From: Odoribacter laneus YIT 12061
GTDB lineage: Bacteria > Bacteroidota > Bacteroidia > Bacteroidales > Marinifilaceae
Length of the DNA stretch: 64,000 nucleotides
Assembly: GCF_000243215.1 (NCBI RefSeq)
Contig: NZ_JH594596.1
Span: 989,297 to 1,053,296 of the forward strand
Direction: 5' to 3'
Positions 63,745-64,000 of this stretch are shown piece by piece (the stretch's first letter is position 1; each line of letters begins with the position of its first letter). The translations under genes and the position numbers were made by a program. Under the pieces are notes generated by a model that did no database searches, had not been told where the DNA came from, and worked only from the letters and a program-made list of their open reading frames with translations.

Positions 63745-64000
63745 ACCGCTAAAAAAAGAGGGGGTCGATGTATTTTAAGTCTCTTCAAATTTGTCGTATA
63801 CAGGTCCGGAAATAAATTCAGGACTTTTCGTCTTTCCAGTATTTTTATAAGATACTATTATCTTTGTTTCTTATTATCCTGCTAAAGGGAGGTTGTTGAA
63901 GGGAGAAAATTTTAAGGACAAACTAAAATTTCGGGAATAGCTTTACATCTCAGAAACTTTAACTTAAGAAATATGTATAAAGTAATTTCTATTCGTTTTT
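63745..64000 (+). other. Promoter region of a gene running off the window
   Basis: -7 box TATCTTTG (63859-63866). An ATG at 63973 opens a frame (MYKVISIRF...) that continues beyond 64000; too short to identify. Confidence 0.4.

Overview
The window looks like chromosome of a gut-type Bacteroidales bacterium. Supporting signs are promoters with a TAnnTTTG -7 element, SusE-like and BACON-type lipoproteins, a Bacteroidetes-type tyrosine integrase, a PPi-type phosphofructokinase, a single-chain L-serine dehydratase, and a phosphate butyryltransferase besides pta-ackA. An Odoribacter/Butyricimonas-like host is my inference; no 16S gene is present.

Layout. 1-4.5 kb: secreted M28 peptidase and a BACON/Ig/beta-helix lipoprotein, with three copies of a short hairpin. 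4.5-14.5 kb: a 10-kb integrated island bounded by 54-bp direct repeats that are the 3' part of tRNA-Phe. It carries a frameshifted integrase, SF2 helicase, RadC-like protein, IS1595-type transposase, several unknown cargo genes and unusually structured intergenic segments. 14.6-35.5 kb: housekeeping genes (truA, yggS, holA, bioD, U32 peptidase, OmpA lipoprotein, ptb) and a TPP-riboswitch thiamine operon with thiC and a three-domain TenI-ThiD-ThiE fusion. 35.6-42.4 kb: a module around an AraC-type regulator with a metallo-hydrolase, an MFS exporter and an operon of mostly exported redox or sulfur proteins; three promoters share the same tandem 22-23-bp repeat. 42.7-49.1 kb: yqgE, rnpB, L-serine dehydratase, bifunctional nuclease, pgi and PPi-PFK. 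49.2-55 kb: two paralogous lipoproteins, DUF5009 acyltransferase, porin, LRR protein. 55.2-63.7 kb: giant hybrid histidine kinase, pta-ackA, a shuffled cluster of AlaX-like fragments with a GNAT, and fabG.

Main discoveries. (1) Two island intergenic regions (5702-5867 and 7986-8123, minus strand) fold into the same interleaved (pseudoknotted) four-helix architecture although the helix sequences differ almost entirely; this is compensatory change, the signature of a structured RNA or single-stranded DNA element. A third region (8762-8880) is a 5' fragment of the first. Each sits directly upstream of a cargo gene. (2) A candidate AraC regulon with tandem repeats at a fixed distance from the -7 box of three promoters. 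(3) The tRNA-Phe-like end of the island carries a 32-nt insertion in its D arm. (4) An AlaX-family N-terminus has been copied three times, once onto a GNAT acetyltransferase. All of this is read by eye; no database or folding program was used.
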